Source: Polaribacter butkevichii
GTDB taxonomy: Bacteria > Bacteroidota > Bacteroidia > Flavobacteriales > Flavobacteriaceae
Direction of reading: 5' to 3'
Length of the DNA stretch: 64,000 bases
Assembly (NCBI RefSeq): GCF_038024105.1
Contig: NZ_CP150661.1
Coordinates: 3,687,501 to 3,751,500, forward strand
A program made the position numbers and the translations under genes. This document shows positions 8,229 to 16,337 of the stretch, piece after piece (positions within the stretch are counted from its first letter, which is position 1; each line of letters begins with the position of its first letter). The notes beneath the pieces are model-generated. The model did not search any database. It had not been told where the DNA came from and worked only from the letters and a program-made list of their open reading frames with translations.

Positions 8229-8242
8229 GTGTTGGGCTGCGT

Positions 8243-10228
8243 TTATTGTTTTAGAAAACTAATCAATTTATCTTCGTCTAAATTTTTGTCATTGATATAT
8301 TTATTTAATTCTTTTTTGAGTTCTTCACTTTTAACATTCTTTATTACTTTTGACCAATCTGTTTTAGAAAAATCCTTTGGTTCATTTTCAAGCATAATTT
8401 GAAGTTCATCTTTATATGCCATAAATGGTTCATATAATTTTGTATATGATTTACCGATTACTCCATTGAAAGAGATTAACTCCATTTGATATCTGTTATT
8501 TGTTAATATTTGAGGTCTTGAAATACCAGGATATGGATCAATATAATAAACTTTTTTAATGCCTAATTGAGATGCTTTCTTTGAGCATAGTTCACAAGGA
8601 CTAGCAGTTGTGAATAATATTCCACCTTTTAATCCTTGTCCACCATATTTACTAATTTGAAGCATTGCATTTTCCTCTGCGTGCAATGATTTTGTATGAA
8701 CTTGATTTTTTTCACCTTCAAAATGGTTATGTATGGTTTTGAAACAGAAAGAGCAATTCTTACCATTTAAGTCTTTGTTATTTATAGAAGTGTCTTTTCC
8801 ATTATAATAAGCTTTAATTGCATTTGGGAAATCGTAAGGTTCTTTATCTTTATATTTATAATCTACTTCGATATTAGATGTTTCTTTTCCTTGTTCGAAA
8901 TCACTATAATTGTTTGATTTGAATTTTTCAGAATTATAATCGTCAGCTGATCTTAAATTACAGGGAGTTTGTCCACTAGGGACATCATTCCATCCGATAG
9001 CTTTTACTGAATAATTTTCGTCTGTAACGACCGCACCAACTTGTCTAGATATACAACCAGAGTTTAATTTGGCCATAAATGCAAATTGCATGCACCTTTC
9101 ACTTGAAGAAGGAGTAATTATTCCAGGTTGTTGGATTAATGATATAAACTTTAAAATTTGTTCCTCTATCGTGAAAAATTGATTTTGATATTTGCCATCT
9201 TCTAAATCATCTTTTCTATTGTTAATTATATGTATATCACTTTTTTGAATACAATTATAAACATCTGGACTTGAAAAAACTCCCTTGCTATAATCACTTG
9301 TTTTATATTCTGTATGGTCAAGTTCAAGAATTTTTTTTGAAATCCTTTCTACCTCAGTGACGTCTTTGATTTTTTTTGATAATCTATGTTTAACTCTACT
9401 TAATGCTCTGTTGTTTGAATCTTTAGTTGCAATCATATGGAACCCAGCATACCTTTCCTTAAAGAACATGATTTCAAGTGAGTTTCTAAGTGAATCGATT
9501 ACAATTTTGGTTGGTTTTTGAGATAAATCATTATACTGTTTTTTAGCTTTTATTAATCGATTGGTTAATTCAGCTAAAGAATATATGTATTCAATACTTG
9601 TGTTTTTATTTGAGTTTAAGGGATCTCCACTTCTTCGGATATTACAACTTATATGATGCAATAATACAGTTCTTCTGTAGTATCCATGTTTTTCTAAAAT
9701 GCTAAATATCTTGTCAGATATTTTCCGAAAATCATTTCCGAAAAATAATTCATGAAGTTCTGCAAGTTGTTCTTTGGTTTTGATTTTATTAAATGCTTTT
9801 TTATGTTTAGCAATCTTTTTTACTGATTCTTCATTTTCTGTAAATTGAAATAACTCTTTTGAGAGTTCTAATATTGTCGACCTGTTATTTTCACCTTTGC
9901 TTTCTCTAAAATGATTTGAAAGTAGAGAAGCTATTTTTTTAGGTTCTGTTCCATAATAACTAAGAAGATAAAAAAGTAATAAATCTTTATATTTAATTAA
10001 TTCGAAATTTTGCCAATTATCATTATGATTGAGATAGTTTTTACAAATAGTTATTTTTTTTTGAAAAATATCGTTGTCAATTTCCTCAACATTTCTAATT
10101 CCTTTTTCTAGTTCTTTAAAATCATTTGCAAGTATATCTGAAACTTTGCTACACCCTGATCCTGTCCTTCCAGTTATACCAATTATAGTAAAACCTCTTC
10201 TTAATTTATATAATTCTGTTAATTCCAT
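8243..10228 (-). CDS. Anti-phage dCTP deaminase (DCD/AvcD family)
   Basis: A 661-residue two-domain protein. Residues 18-28 form a P-loop (GITGRTGSGCSK) of the kinase-like N-terminal domain. The C-terminal third is a deoxycytidylate-type deaminase: start helix RCMQFAFMAKLNSGCISRQV, catalytic HAE at 516-518, zinc ligands in SPCELC (Cys545, Cys548), plus an inserted CSFC...H cluster just before HAE. Known members of this family deplete dCTP/dCMP during phage infection and stop phage DNA synthesis. I start at the ATG at 10228 (MELTELYK); the longer reading to 10291 has no family-like sequence. In vibrios the partner AvcI is a small RNA next to the gene; I cannot identify one here. Direct repeats flank the gene. 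Confidence 0.88.
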   Translation of the reverse strand: MELTELYKLRRGFTIIGITGRTGSGCSKVSDILANDFKELEKGIRNVEEIDNDIFQKKITICKNYLNHNDNWQNFELIKYKDLLLFYLLSYYGTEPKKIASLLSNHFRESKGENNRSTILELSKELFQFTENEESVKKIAKHKKAFNKIKTKEQLAELHELFFGNDFRKISDKIFSILEKHGYYRRTVLLHHISCNIRRSGDPLNSNKNTSIEYIYSLAELTNRLIKAKKQYNDLSQKPTKIVIDSLRNSLEIMFFKERYAGFHMIATKDSNNRALSRVKHRLSKKIKDVTEVERISKKILELDHTEYKTSDYSKGVFSSPDVYNCIQKSDIHIINNRKDDLEDGKYQNQFFTIEEQILKFISLIQQPGIITPSSSERCMQFAFMAKLNSGCISRQVGAVVTDENYSVKAIGWNDVPSGQTPCNLRSADDYNSEKFKSNNYSDFEQGKETSNIEVDYKYKDKEPYDFPNAIKAYYNGKDTSINNKDLNGKNCSFCFKTIHNHFEGEKNQVHTKSLHAEENAMLQISKYGGQGLKGGILFTTASPCELCSKKASQLGIKKVYYIDPYPGISRPQILTNNRYQMELISFNGVIGKSYTKLYEPFMAYKDELQIMLENEPKDFSKTDWSKVIKNVKSEELKKELNKYINDKNLDEDKLISFLKQ

Positions 10229-10295
10229 AGTAATTTTTAATGCTGCCGAACGGTTTTGTGTTAAGGGAAATGGGAGTTTACAAAAATGCAAATAA

Positions 10296-10332
10296 CTTTG
10301 ATTAAGCTAAAAGTAGCAATTTTTTATACACG
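10296..10332 (-). repeat. Direct repeat flanking the dCTP deaminase gene, 5' side
   Basis: Partner of the repeat at 8188-8228. On the minus strand it reads CGTGTATAAAAAATTGCT and continues TTTTAGCTTA. It lies ~70 bp upstream of the deaminase start, in a leader that also holds CCGAACGGTTTTGTG-like sequence (minus-strand complement at about 10247-10265). Confidence 0.5.
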
Positions 10333-10373
10333 ATATTACCTGTAATTTTATTTATTTGTCATAATTAATTCGA

Positions 10374-11318
10374 CTAATTTTTTGAATGTACTTCTAACCA
10401 ATTTATTGCTTCTTCGTTTTTTAATTGAGCAGCCCTTTTTATATTCTCAAATGCCAGTTCACTTTCATCATTCTCATAATGTTGTTCACCTTTTTGTAGA
10501 TATGTCAAAGAAAGAACTGATTTTAAATCCTTGCTGTCAGGGTTGATTTTTTTTACTTGTTCATAACAGGCAAGAGCAGAATCATACTGTTCTTTGTCAG
10601 CATAGTGAATTCCAAGAGCTATCCAATCTTTTTCTGTTCGCCAATCAATAAGATTAAAGTCTTCCAAATCATTATGCGTTGGTAGTTTTTTCTTAATTGC
10701 ATTGCCCACTTTGTAATTTTCATGTCCCGACTTAGGTAAGTCGTCATTGTCTGTATCAATGAAAGACATGGTAAGATAAATGTTAATACTGCTCAAATTT
10801 TCAATTCTTTTTTCTTTGTCTGGAACTTCATAAATTGTTTCCTTCAAATTGAAATAATCGAAGTTGAACAATATTGCCTTTTTAATGTAATTTTTTGAAA
10901 CAGGAAGAATACTATCTGGCTTGAACATCCCTTTATAATCATTCTCCGCTAAAACTTTTCCGTAAGCAGAAATTATTTCTTGAGAAAAGGGAAAACAATA
11001 TAAGTCATCCAATTTCCATTTTAAAGGGAATTTAATATCATCGAAAGTTAACTTGGCAAGTAAAGTTGCTTTATTTTTATCCTTTTGCCTACCAAACATA
11101 TCTCTATTTTCGACTTCATCTAATGTTTTTAGCCAAAGTAAATGAAGATTTATTTCTTGTTTTCTTTTCCAATCGCCCGAAAAGTTAGCTTGTAATAAGT
11201 CTTCATCAAGTTTTTTCTTGATTTTTAAGTATGGGGTATTGCTTTCCTTTTTCCTCTTTATAGAATTGAATAAAAGTCTAGTGACTATTAAACCTCCAAT
11301 GATGTAAAGTATTGTCAT
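10374..11318 (-). CDS. Membrane-anchored TPR protein of unknown function
   Basis: A 314-residue protein with one N-terminal transmembrane anchor (ILYIIGGLIVTRLLF, residues ~3-17) and a basic stop-transfer KRKK. The middle is a globular domain with no recognised family. Residues ~230-310 are two to three tetratricopeptide repeats (WIALGIHYADKEQYDSALAC, LTYLQKGEQHYENDESELAF). It precedes the dCTP deaminase on the same strand, 145 nt away, with a repeat between, so co-transcription is uncertain. TPR domains mediate protein contacts, but there is no evidence linking this one to defence. Confidence 0.6.
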   Translation of the reverse strand: MTILYIIGGLIVTRLLFNSIKRKKESNTPYLKIKKKLDEDLLQANFSGDWKRKQEINLHLLWLKTLDEVENRDMFGRQKDKNKATLLAKLTFDDIKFPLKWKLDDLYCFPFSQEIISAYGKVLAENDYKGMFKPDSILPVSKNYIKKAILFNFDYFNLKETIYEVPDKEKRIENLSSINIYLTMSFIDTDNDDLPKSGHENYKVGNAIKKKLPTHNDLEDFNLIDWRTEKDWIALGIHYADKEQYDSALACYEQVKKINPDSKDLKSVLSLTYLQKGEQHYENDESELAFENIKRAAQLKNEEAINWLEVHSKN

Positions 11319-11721
11319 TAATTCTGTTGTTCTTTTAAAGCACTAATGTTCATTTAAATTCTGTTAACCCGAAATTACAGCTAACGCTTTGCACCAGAAT
11401 AAAAACTTTTCCTACCCTAATCCTAATTCGATATAAAAGTAAAACAAAACAAAAGATTAGGTTTACGGGTTTCCGTAGTTAGAGAAATTTGTTTTGAATA
11501 AGAGTCAAAAAACGGTCTAATTTAAAGGTGTTTCCTTTATTTCAGCAGCGTTAACCTTTTACATAAATAATCTAAAATCAACTTTAAAATGCTGATATTT
11601 AGTTATGTTATTTTACGCAACAATAATTTCGTAAAAATTAAATTATTTGTTAACTTTTGGGTGTTCATAAGTTTTTATACGTCTATTTTACAGTAAGTTA
11701 ACGTTTTTTTTATGAAACTTT
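11319..11721. other. Gene-free AT-rich stretch upstream of nrdJ
   Basis: About 400 bases without a supported gene. A 35-codon open frame at 11589-11696 (+) is hydrophobic and lacks family features. No B12 box or cobalamin-riboswitch-like GCCACTG element was found, although the downstream enzyme uses B12. The regulatory elements proper lie in 11722-11754. Confidence 0.5.
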
Positions 11722-11735
11722 ATGACTTTTGTCAT
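11722..11735 (+). promoter_or_regulatory. FNR/CRP-family-like palindrome upstream of nrdJ
   Basis: ATGACTTTTGTCAT is a perfect 5-bp inverted repeat with a 4-bp centre, the TGAC-N4-GTCA pattern seen for CRP/FNR-type regulators. It overlaps the position expected for the -33 element of the nrdJ promoter, so repression or activator replacement of -33 contacts are both possible. Confidence 0.45.
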
Positions 11736-11746
11736 CTTTTAGGTTG

Positions 11747-11754
11747 TATATTTG
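11747..11754 (+). promoter_or_regulatory. -7 element of the nrdJ promoter
   Basis: TATATTTG fits TAnnTTTG exactly and lies 48 nt before the nrdJ ATG. A TTTTG at 11727-11731 is only 15 nt upstream, short for a canonical -33 partner. Confidence 0.55.
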
Positions 11755-11802
11755 CGGGATATTTATTCGATAAAAATAATAATCTAATCGCTTTATACAA
11801 CA

Positions 11803-14352
11803 ATGAAATCCGCTACAATACTTACTCCCCAAAAAACATATTCAAGAGATGAGGCTTTAAAAGCTGCTCTCAACTATTTTAAAGGCGATGAATTAGCGGC
11901 AAGTGTGTGGCTAAATAAATATGCTTTAAAAGATTCTGCCGATAATATTTACGAAAGCACTCCAGATGAAATGCATCATAGAATTGCATCAGAAATTGCA
12001 AGAGTAGAAAAGAAGTATGCAAACCCATTAACCGAATCAGAAGTTTTTGAGGCTATAAAAGATTTTAAATATATTGTTCCTCAAGGAAGCCCAATGGCAG
12101 GAATTGGGAATCCTTTTCAAATAGCATCTTTGTCTAATTGTTTTGTAATTGGTAATAATGGTGAGTCAGATTCTTATGGTGGCATCATGAAAATAGACCA
12201 AGAACAAGTACAATTAATGAAACGTAGAGGTGGTGTTGGGCACGATTTGTCTCACATTCGTCCTAAAGGATCTCCTGTAAAAAATTCAGCTTTAACATCA
12301 ACAGGTATTGTTCCGTTTATGGAGCGTTACTCTAACTCAACAAGAGAAGTAGCGCAAGATGGTAGAAGAGGCGCGTTAATGTTGTCTGTTTCTATCAATC
12401 ACCCAGATGCAGAAGATTTTATAGATGCAAAATTAGAGCAAGGTAAAGTTACCGGTGCCAATGTTTCTGTAAGAATTGATGATGCGTTTATGAACGCTGT
12501 AAAAGGCGATGGAACGTACTTGCAAAAATACCCTACGTTTAGTGAAAACCCTGTGTATACCAAAGAAATAGAAGCTACTAAAATTTGGAAGAAAATTGTA
12601 CACAATGCATGGAAATCTGCAGAACCAGGAATTTTATTTTGGGATACCATTATTAACGAGTCTGTACCCGATTGCTATGCAGATTTAGGGTATAAAACGG
12701 TTTCTACAAACCCTTGTGGCGAGATTCCTTTATGTCCGTATGATTCTTGTCGTTTATTGGCGATAAACTTGTTTTCTTATGTAGAAAATCCGTTTACAAA
12801 AAAGGCTGAATTCAATTTTGAATTGTTTAAAAAACATATTGTAATAGCTCAAAGAATGATGGATGACATTATTGATTTAGAGTTAGAAAAAATAGACGGA
12901 ATTTTAGCAAAAATAGATGCCGACCCAGAAGAAGATGTTGTAAAAGCAACAGAAAGAAACTTGTGGTTAAACATTAAACAAAAAGCTTTTGAAGGTAGAA
13001 GAACCGGTATTGGTATTACTGCAGAAGGAGATATGTTGGCGGCTTTAGGTATTCGTTACGGAAGTGATGAAGGAAACACTTTTTCTACCGAAGTACATAA
13101 AGTTTTAGGTGTAGAAACCTACAGAGCTTCTGTAAATTTAGCAAAAGAAAGAGGGGCGTTTTCTATTTTTGATGCCGATAGAGAAAAAAACAATCCGTTT
13201 ATTTTAAGAATAAAAGAAGCAGATAGTAAACTGTATTATGAAATGTTAGAGCATGGGCGTAGAAATATTGCCTTGTTAACCATTGCGCCAACAGGTACTA
13301 CAAGTTTAATGACCCAAACATCATCTGGTATAGAGCCGGTGTTTATGCCTGTGTATAAGCGTAGAAAAAAGGTGAACCCAAATGATAAAGAGGCACGTAT
13401 AGATTTTGTAGATGAGGTTGGCGATTCTTGGGAAGAATATGTGGTTTTTCATCATCGTTTTAAACAATGGATGGATGTAAACAATATTGACTCTTCTAAG
13501 AATTTTACGCAAGAAGAAATAGACGAGTTGGTAAAACAATCGCCATATTATAAAGCTACTTCTAATGATATTGATTGGAATAGCAAGGTAGAAATGCAAG
13601 GTGCAATTCAAAAATGGGTAGATCATTCTATTAGTGTTACTGTTAATTTACCAAATGATGCTACCGAAGAATTAGTTGGAGAATTGTATTTAAAAGCTTG
13701 GGAAGTAGGTTGTAAAGGGGTAACGGTTTATAGAGACGGATCTCGTTCTGGAGTGTTAATTTCTGCGGATGATAAAAAAGATAGCAAAATAGCAGCAGCT
13801 AGTTTTTCTAAAAAACGACCTCAAACTTTAGAAGCAGATGTGGTTCGTTTTCAAAATCAAAAAGAAAAATGGATTGCTTTTGTTGGTTTGGTAGATAACA
13901 GACCTTATGAAATTTTTACAGGATTAACAGATGATGAAGACGGAATTTTAATTCCGCGTTGGGTAGATAAAGGATTGATTATTAAAAATAGAAACGAAGA
14001 CGGATCTTCTCGTTACGATTTTCAATATCAAAATAAAAGAGGTTACAAAACAACTATCGAAGGCTTGTCTCATAAGTTTAATCCAGAATTTTGGAACTAT
14101 GCAAAGTTAATTTCAGGAACCATCCGTCATGGAATGCCAATTGATAAAATTGTAGAATTGATACAGAGTTTACAGTTCGATTCTGAGTCTATTAGTTCTT
14201 GGAAAAACGGCGTGCAACGTGCTTTAAAACGTTATGTAGAAGATGGTACAGCGGTAAAAGGACATACGTGTGATAATTGTGATTCGACCAATTTAATTTA
14301 TCAAGAAGGTTGCTTAACGTGTAAAGATTGTGGTTCTTCTAAATGTGGATAG
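11803..14352 (+). CDS. nrdJ: Adenosylcobalamin-dependent (class II) ribonucleotide reductase
   Basis: Reduces ribonucleotides to deoxyribonucleotides using a B12-derived radical, independent of oxygen. The 849-residue chain carries SLSNCFV (Cys113, redox), the catalytic triad Asn303-Cys305-Glu307 in NPCGEIPL, an IAPTGTTS phosphate-binding segment, and a C-terminal Zn-type tail (CDNCD, CLTCKDCGSSKC). The region after ~residue 670 is a C-terminal extension typical of bacterial class II enzymes of this size. No small subunit lies nearby, as expected for class II. It is monocistronic, with a bidirectional terminator downstream and a candidate FNR-type box upstream. Confidence 0.94.
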   Translation: MKSATILTPQKTYSRDEALKAALNYFKGDELAASVWLNKYALKDSADNIYESTPDEMHHRIASEIARVEKKYANPLTESEVFEAIKDFKYIVPQGSPMAGIGNPFQIASLSNCFVIGNNGESDSYGGIMKIDQEQVQLMKRRGGVGHDLSHIRPKGSPVKNSALTSTGIVPFMERYSNSTREVAQDGRRGALMLSVSINHPDAEDFIDAKLEQGKVTGANVSVRIDDAFMNAVKGDGTYLQKYPTFSENPVYTKEIEATKIWKKIVHNAWKSAEPGILFWDTIINESVPDCYADLGYKTVSTNPCGEIPLCPYDSCRLLAINLFSYVENPFTKKAEFNFELFKKHIVIAQRMMDDIIDLELEKIDGILAKIDADPEEDVVKATERNLWLNIKQKAFEGRRTGIGITAEGDMLAALGIRYGSDEGNTFSTEVHKVLGVETYRASVNLAKERGAFSIFDADREKNNPFILRIKEADSKLYYEMLEHGRRNIALLTIAPTGTTSLMTQTSSGIEPVFMPVYKRRKKVNPNDKEARIDFVDEVGDSWEEYVVFHHRFKQWMDVNNIDSSKNFTQEEIDELVKQSPYYKATSNDIDWNSKVEMQGAIQKWVDHSISVTVNLPNDATEELVGELYLKAWEVGCKGVTVYRDGSRSGVLISADDKKDSKIAAASFSKKRPQTLEADVVRFQNQKEKWIAFVGLVDNRPYEIFTGLTDDEDGILIPRWVDKGLIIKNRNEDGSSRYDFQYQNKRGYKTTIEGLSHKFNPEFWNYAKLISGTIRHGMPIDKIVELIQSLQFDSESISSWKNGVQRALKRYVEDGTAVKGHTCDNCDSTNLIYQEGCLTCKDCGSSKCG

Positions 14353-14370
14353 AATTTTATATATGAAATA

Positions 14371-14407
14371 AAAAACGCCAAATGCTTTTTAAGTATTTGG
14401 CGTTTTT
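14371..14407. terminator. Bidirectional terminator between nrdJ and the ligase operon
   Basis: Stem AAAAACGCCAAATGCTT with AAGTATTTGGCGTTTTT, with A-run and T-run on the two sides, so it serves both converging transcripts. Confidence 0.9.
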
Positions 14408-14426
14408 ATTTTAACATATTTTAGTT

Positions 14427-15101
14427 TTATAACAAAGCAATCGCTTTTTGTAAATCTTCTTTTAACTGAAAATTCATGATGTTGTTTTTAGAAAATTTCT
14501 GATTTATTTCAATCTCGATTCCGATGTAATTTTCATTAAAACGCTTCCTTAAATACGTTGTAAATCCGTCTGATTTTCCGAGATAAGGATAATTAAAACG
14601 TACATGCCATTTCGGGTTTATCCTATGTAAAGCTTCTTTAAGTTGTAACGCAATTTTTTTTTCTTGTTGATTTGAGGAGTCGTATAAAAAACCAATATCA
14701 CAATGTCTTGCACTATCATTTAAAATAGGCGTAAACGAATGTATAGAAAGGTGTACAACAGTATTTTGGTTGGTAATAAGTGTTTCAATCTTATTTTCTA
14801 CAGCATTTCTATAAACGTTATAGTGTGTTTTAATGATGTCTTTTTTCTCTAAATCCGATAGTTTTTTTGTGAAGTCTGAAAACAAGTTTTTATGCCAAAT
14901 CGATCTGTTTAACTCTATGAACAATCTACTTGTTGTGCTGTAATTAGTGTAGTTTGCTAATGGTTTTAGCGTATTAAAAACATCTAAAGCACCTAAGTCA
15001 TAACCTCTATGTGTATTTAAAATTTCTTTATCATTAAATAGAAAATTAAACTTATCCGGAATTTCATTCCCACCGTGTTCGCAAGTGATTACCAATTTCA
15101 T
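14427..15101 (-). CDS. N-formylglutamate amidohydrolase-family hydrolase
   Basis: A 224-residue zinc-hydrolase-like protein of the FGase/HutG-like superfamily. It begins KLVITCEHGGNEIPD (metal-binding CEHGG), then HRGYDLGALD, a SRLFIELNRS segment, and LSIHSFTP with a second conserved His. The ending IGIEIEINQKF matches family ends. True HutG works in histidine degradation, but no hut genes are present here. The gene is third in a tight operon with GCS2-like and RimK-like ligases (2-nt gap), which points to hydrolysing an amide or peptide product of those ligases. That role is inference from context. Confidence 0.8.
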   Translation of the reverse strand: MKLVITCEHGGNEIPDKFNFLFNDKEILNTHRGYDLGALDVFNTLKPLANYTNYSTTSRLFIELNRSIWHKNLFSDFTKKLSDLEKKDIIKTHYNVYRNAVENKIETLITNQNTVVHLSIHSFTPILNDSARHCDIGFLYDSSNQQEKKIALQLKEALHRINPKWHVRFNYPYLGKSDGFTTYLRKRFNENYIGIEIEINQKFSKNNIMNFQLKEDLQKAIALL

Positions 15102-15103
15102 TC

Positions 15104-16336
15104 CTATTTATTTGGGATAAATAGCGTGTTGGTTTCTAAGCAATTTGCTAATTGCGTATAAACGTTTATAATGTTTTTATCCGAAGTATCAGCAGCAAGT
15201 GCATTTTCAATTCTTGTAGCGAGTGTTCCGTGTTCAAAAATTATCGTTAAAGCTTCTTGGTAGTTCTCGGAAATATTTTCTTTTACCAATTCAAAAAGGT
15301 GTTTCCAAAGCTCATTTACGGTGCAGTCATTAGAAAGATTAAAAAGAGATAAGTATTCTTTATTGCTGATTTTATAATTTTCACCTTCCTTAATAATTGG
15401 GTTTAAAATATTGAACAAATCTTGCTCGTTCCAGCTTTTTTGCACTTCTAAACTCGCTAATTTTCCGTTGACCAATTGTTTTAAAACTTCAATAATGAAC
15501 ACACAAATAGCAATATCTGCTTTTGGACATTCTTGTATGTCTACCAATCTAATTTCGATGGCATTTCTATCAAAACGGGCAATGGCACCTCTAGAGTTTA
15601 GAAAATGATGGTCTAAAATATTATTGGTATCGTGTTGTTTAATCTGTTTTTTAATAGGATCAAAGATGGTTTTATGATAAGCTGATTTAGAAAACACTTG
15701 CTCAGGAATTACCATTCCTGTCATTTCCGGAATCTCTTTTTGATTGGTTTTATAATACTCTAATCGGGTGTCTTTAAAATCAGTAAATTTACCTTCTAAA
15801 ATAGGCGAACTTGCACTTAAACCCGGAATTAATGGTAAAATAACACGAATGGCAGCATGTAGTTTTTCAAACTCAACATCATCATAAAAAGGTAAGTTAA
15901 TATGTGTGCTTTGTACATTAGACCAGCCGTGACCTTTGCAATTAAAAATTCTATTGTATAGTTCGTACACCTCACTATAACTGTGTTTCCATAGTTGTGT
16001 GTCTTGCAAAGGATTCATTAAAGGATGGCAAGCCGTTGGTAATAATTTAGTGTTTAACGGTTTTAAAATAGCATTAATTTCTAGAATGTTTTTATGAAAT
16101 TCTTCTGATAAGTTGGTGAGATCTGCTGTTGGTCCGTTTGTTTTTATTTCCACAACATGTGCAACCAATTCGTTGCTCCAGGCAATGGTTCCATTATCAA
16201 TATCAGAAGTAAGTGCTCCATTTTTTTTTGTCAATAAAACATCTACAATGGGCGCTACTTTAAAAGAGGTGTTATTAATCAACATGTATTCTAATTCGAT
16301 ACCAAAAACCTCAAACAATTTATATTTTGTTCCCAT
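15104..16336 (-). CDS. GCS2-family carboxylate-amine ligase (glutamate-cysteine ligase-like)
   Basis: A 410-residue member of the GCS2 (glutamine-synthetase-fold) amidoligases, which join a glutamate-like carboxylate to an amine using ATP. Visible motifs: FGIELEYML near the N-terminus (metal-binding Glu pair), GWSNVQSTHINLPF in the middle, and the C-terminal AIARFDRNAIEIRLVDIQEC segment. It is somewhat longer than YbdK-type enzymes (~370). The substrate is not deducible. A gap of only 1 nt from the rimK-like stop and of 2 nt to the hydrolase indicates translational coupling in one operon. Not necessarily a glutathione enzyme, since no glutathione synthetase is adjacent. Confidence 0.85.
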   Translation of the reverse strand: MGTKYKLFEVFGIELEYMLINNTSFKVAPIVDVLLTKKNGALTSDIDNGTIAWSNELVAHVVEIKTNGPTADLTNLSEEFHKNILEINAILKPLNTKLLPTACHPLMNPLQDTQLWKHSYSEVYELYNRIFNCKGHGWSNVQSTHINLPFYDDVEFEKLHAAIRVILPLIPGLSASSPILEGKFTDFKDTRLEYYKTNQKEIPEMTGMVIPEQVFSKSAYHKTIFDPIKKQIKQHDTNNILDHHFLNSRGAIARFDRNAIEIRLVDIQECPKADIAICVFIIEVLKQLVNGKLASLEVQKSWNEQDLFNILNPIIKEGENYKISNKEYLSLFNLSNDCTVNELWKHLFELVKENISENYQEALTIIFEHGTLATRIENALAADTSDKNIINVYTQLANCLETNTLFIPNK

Positions 16337-16337
16337 T

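Noticed and set aside
8188-8240. Integron attC site next to the dCTP deaminase
   Set aside because: GTTGGGC fits the GTTRRRY core, but the partner RYYYAAC box and the attC stem could not be found, and there is no integrase in the window.
11589-11696. 35-codon open frame upstream of nrdJ
   Set aside because: Short, AT-driven hydrophobic reading with no family similarity or promoter of its own.
11319-11802. Cobalamin riboswitch upstream of the B12-dependent reductase
   Set aside because: No B12 box or expected stem set could be found in the gap; only a palindrome and a promoter element were supported.
8243-14352. Functional unit of dCTP deaminase and ribonucleotide reductase
   Set aside because: Both affect dNTP pools, but they are on opposite strands, separated by a TPR gene and ~480 bp, and nrdJ is a core gene. 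Proximity alone is not evidence.
14427-15101. Histidine-degradation HutG
   Set aside because: Family-level similarity only; no hutU, hutH or hutI nearby and the operon context is ligases.
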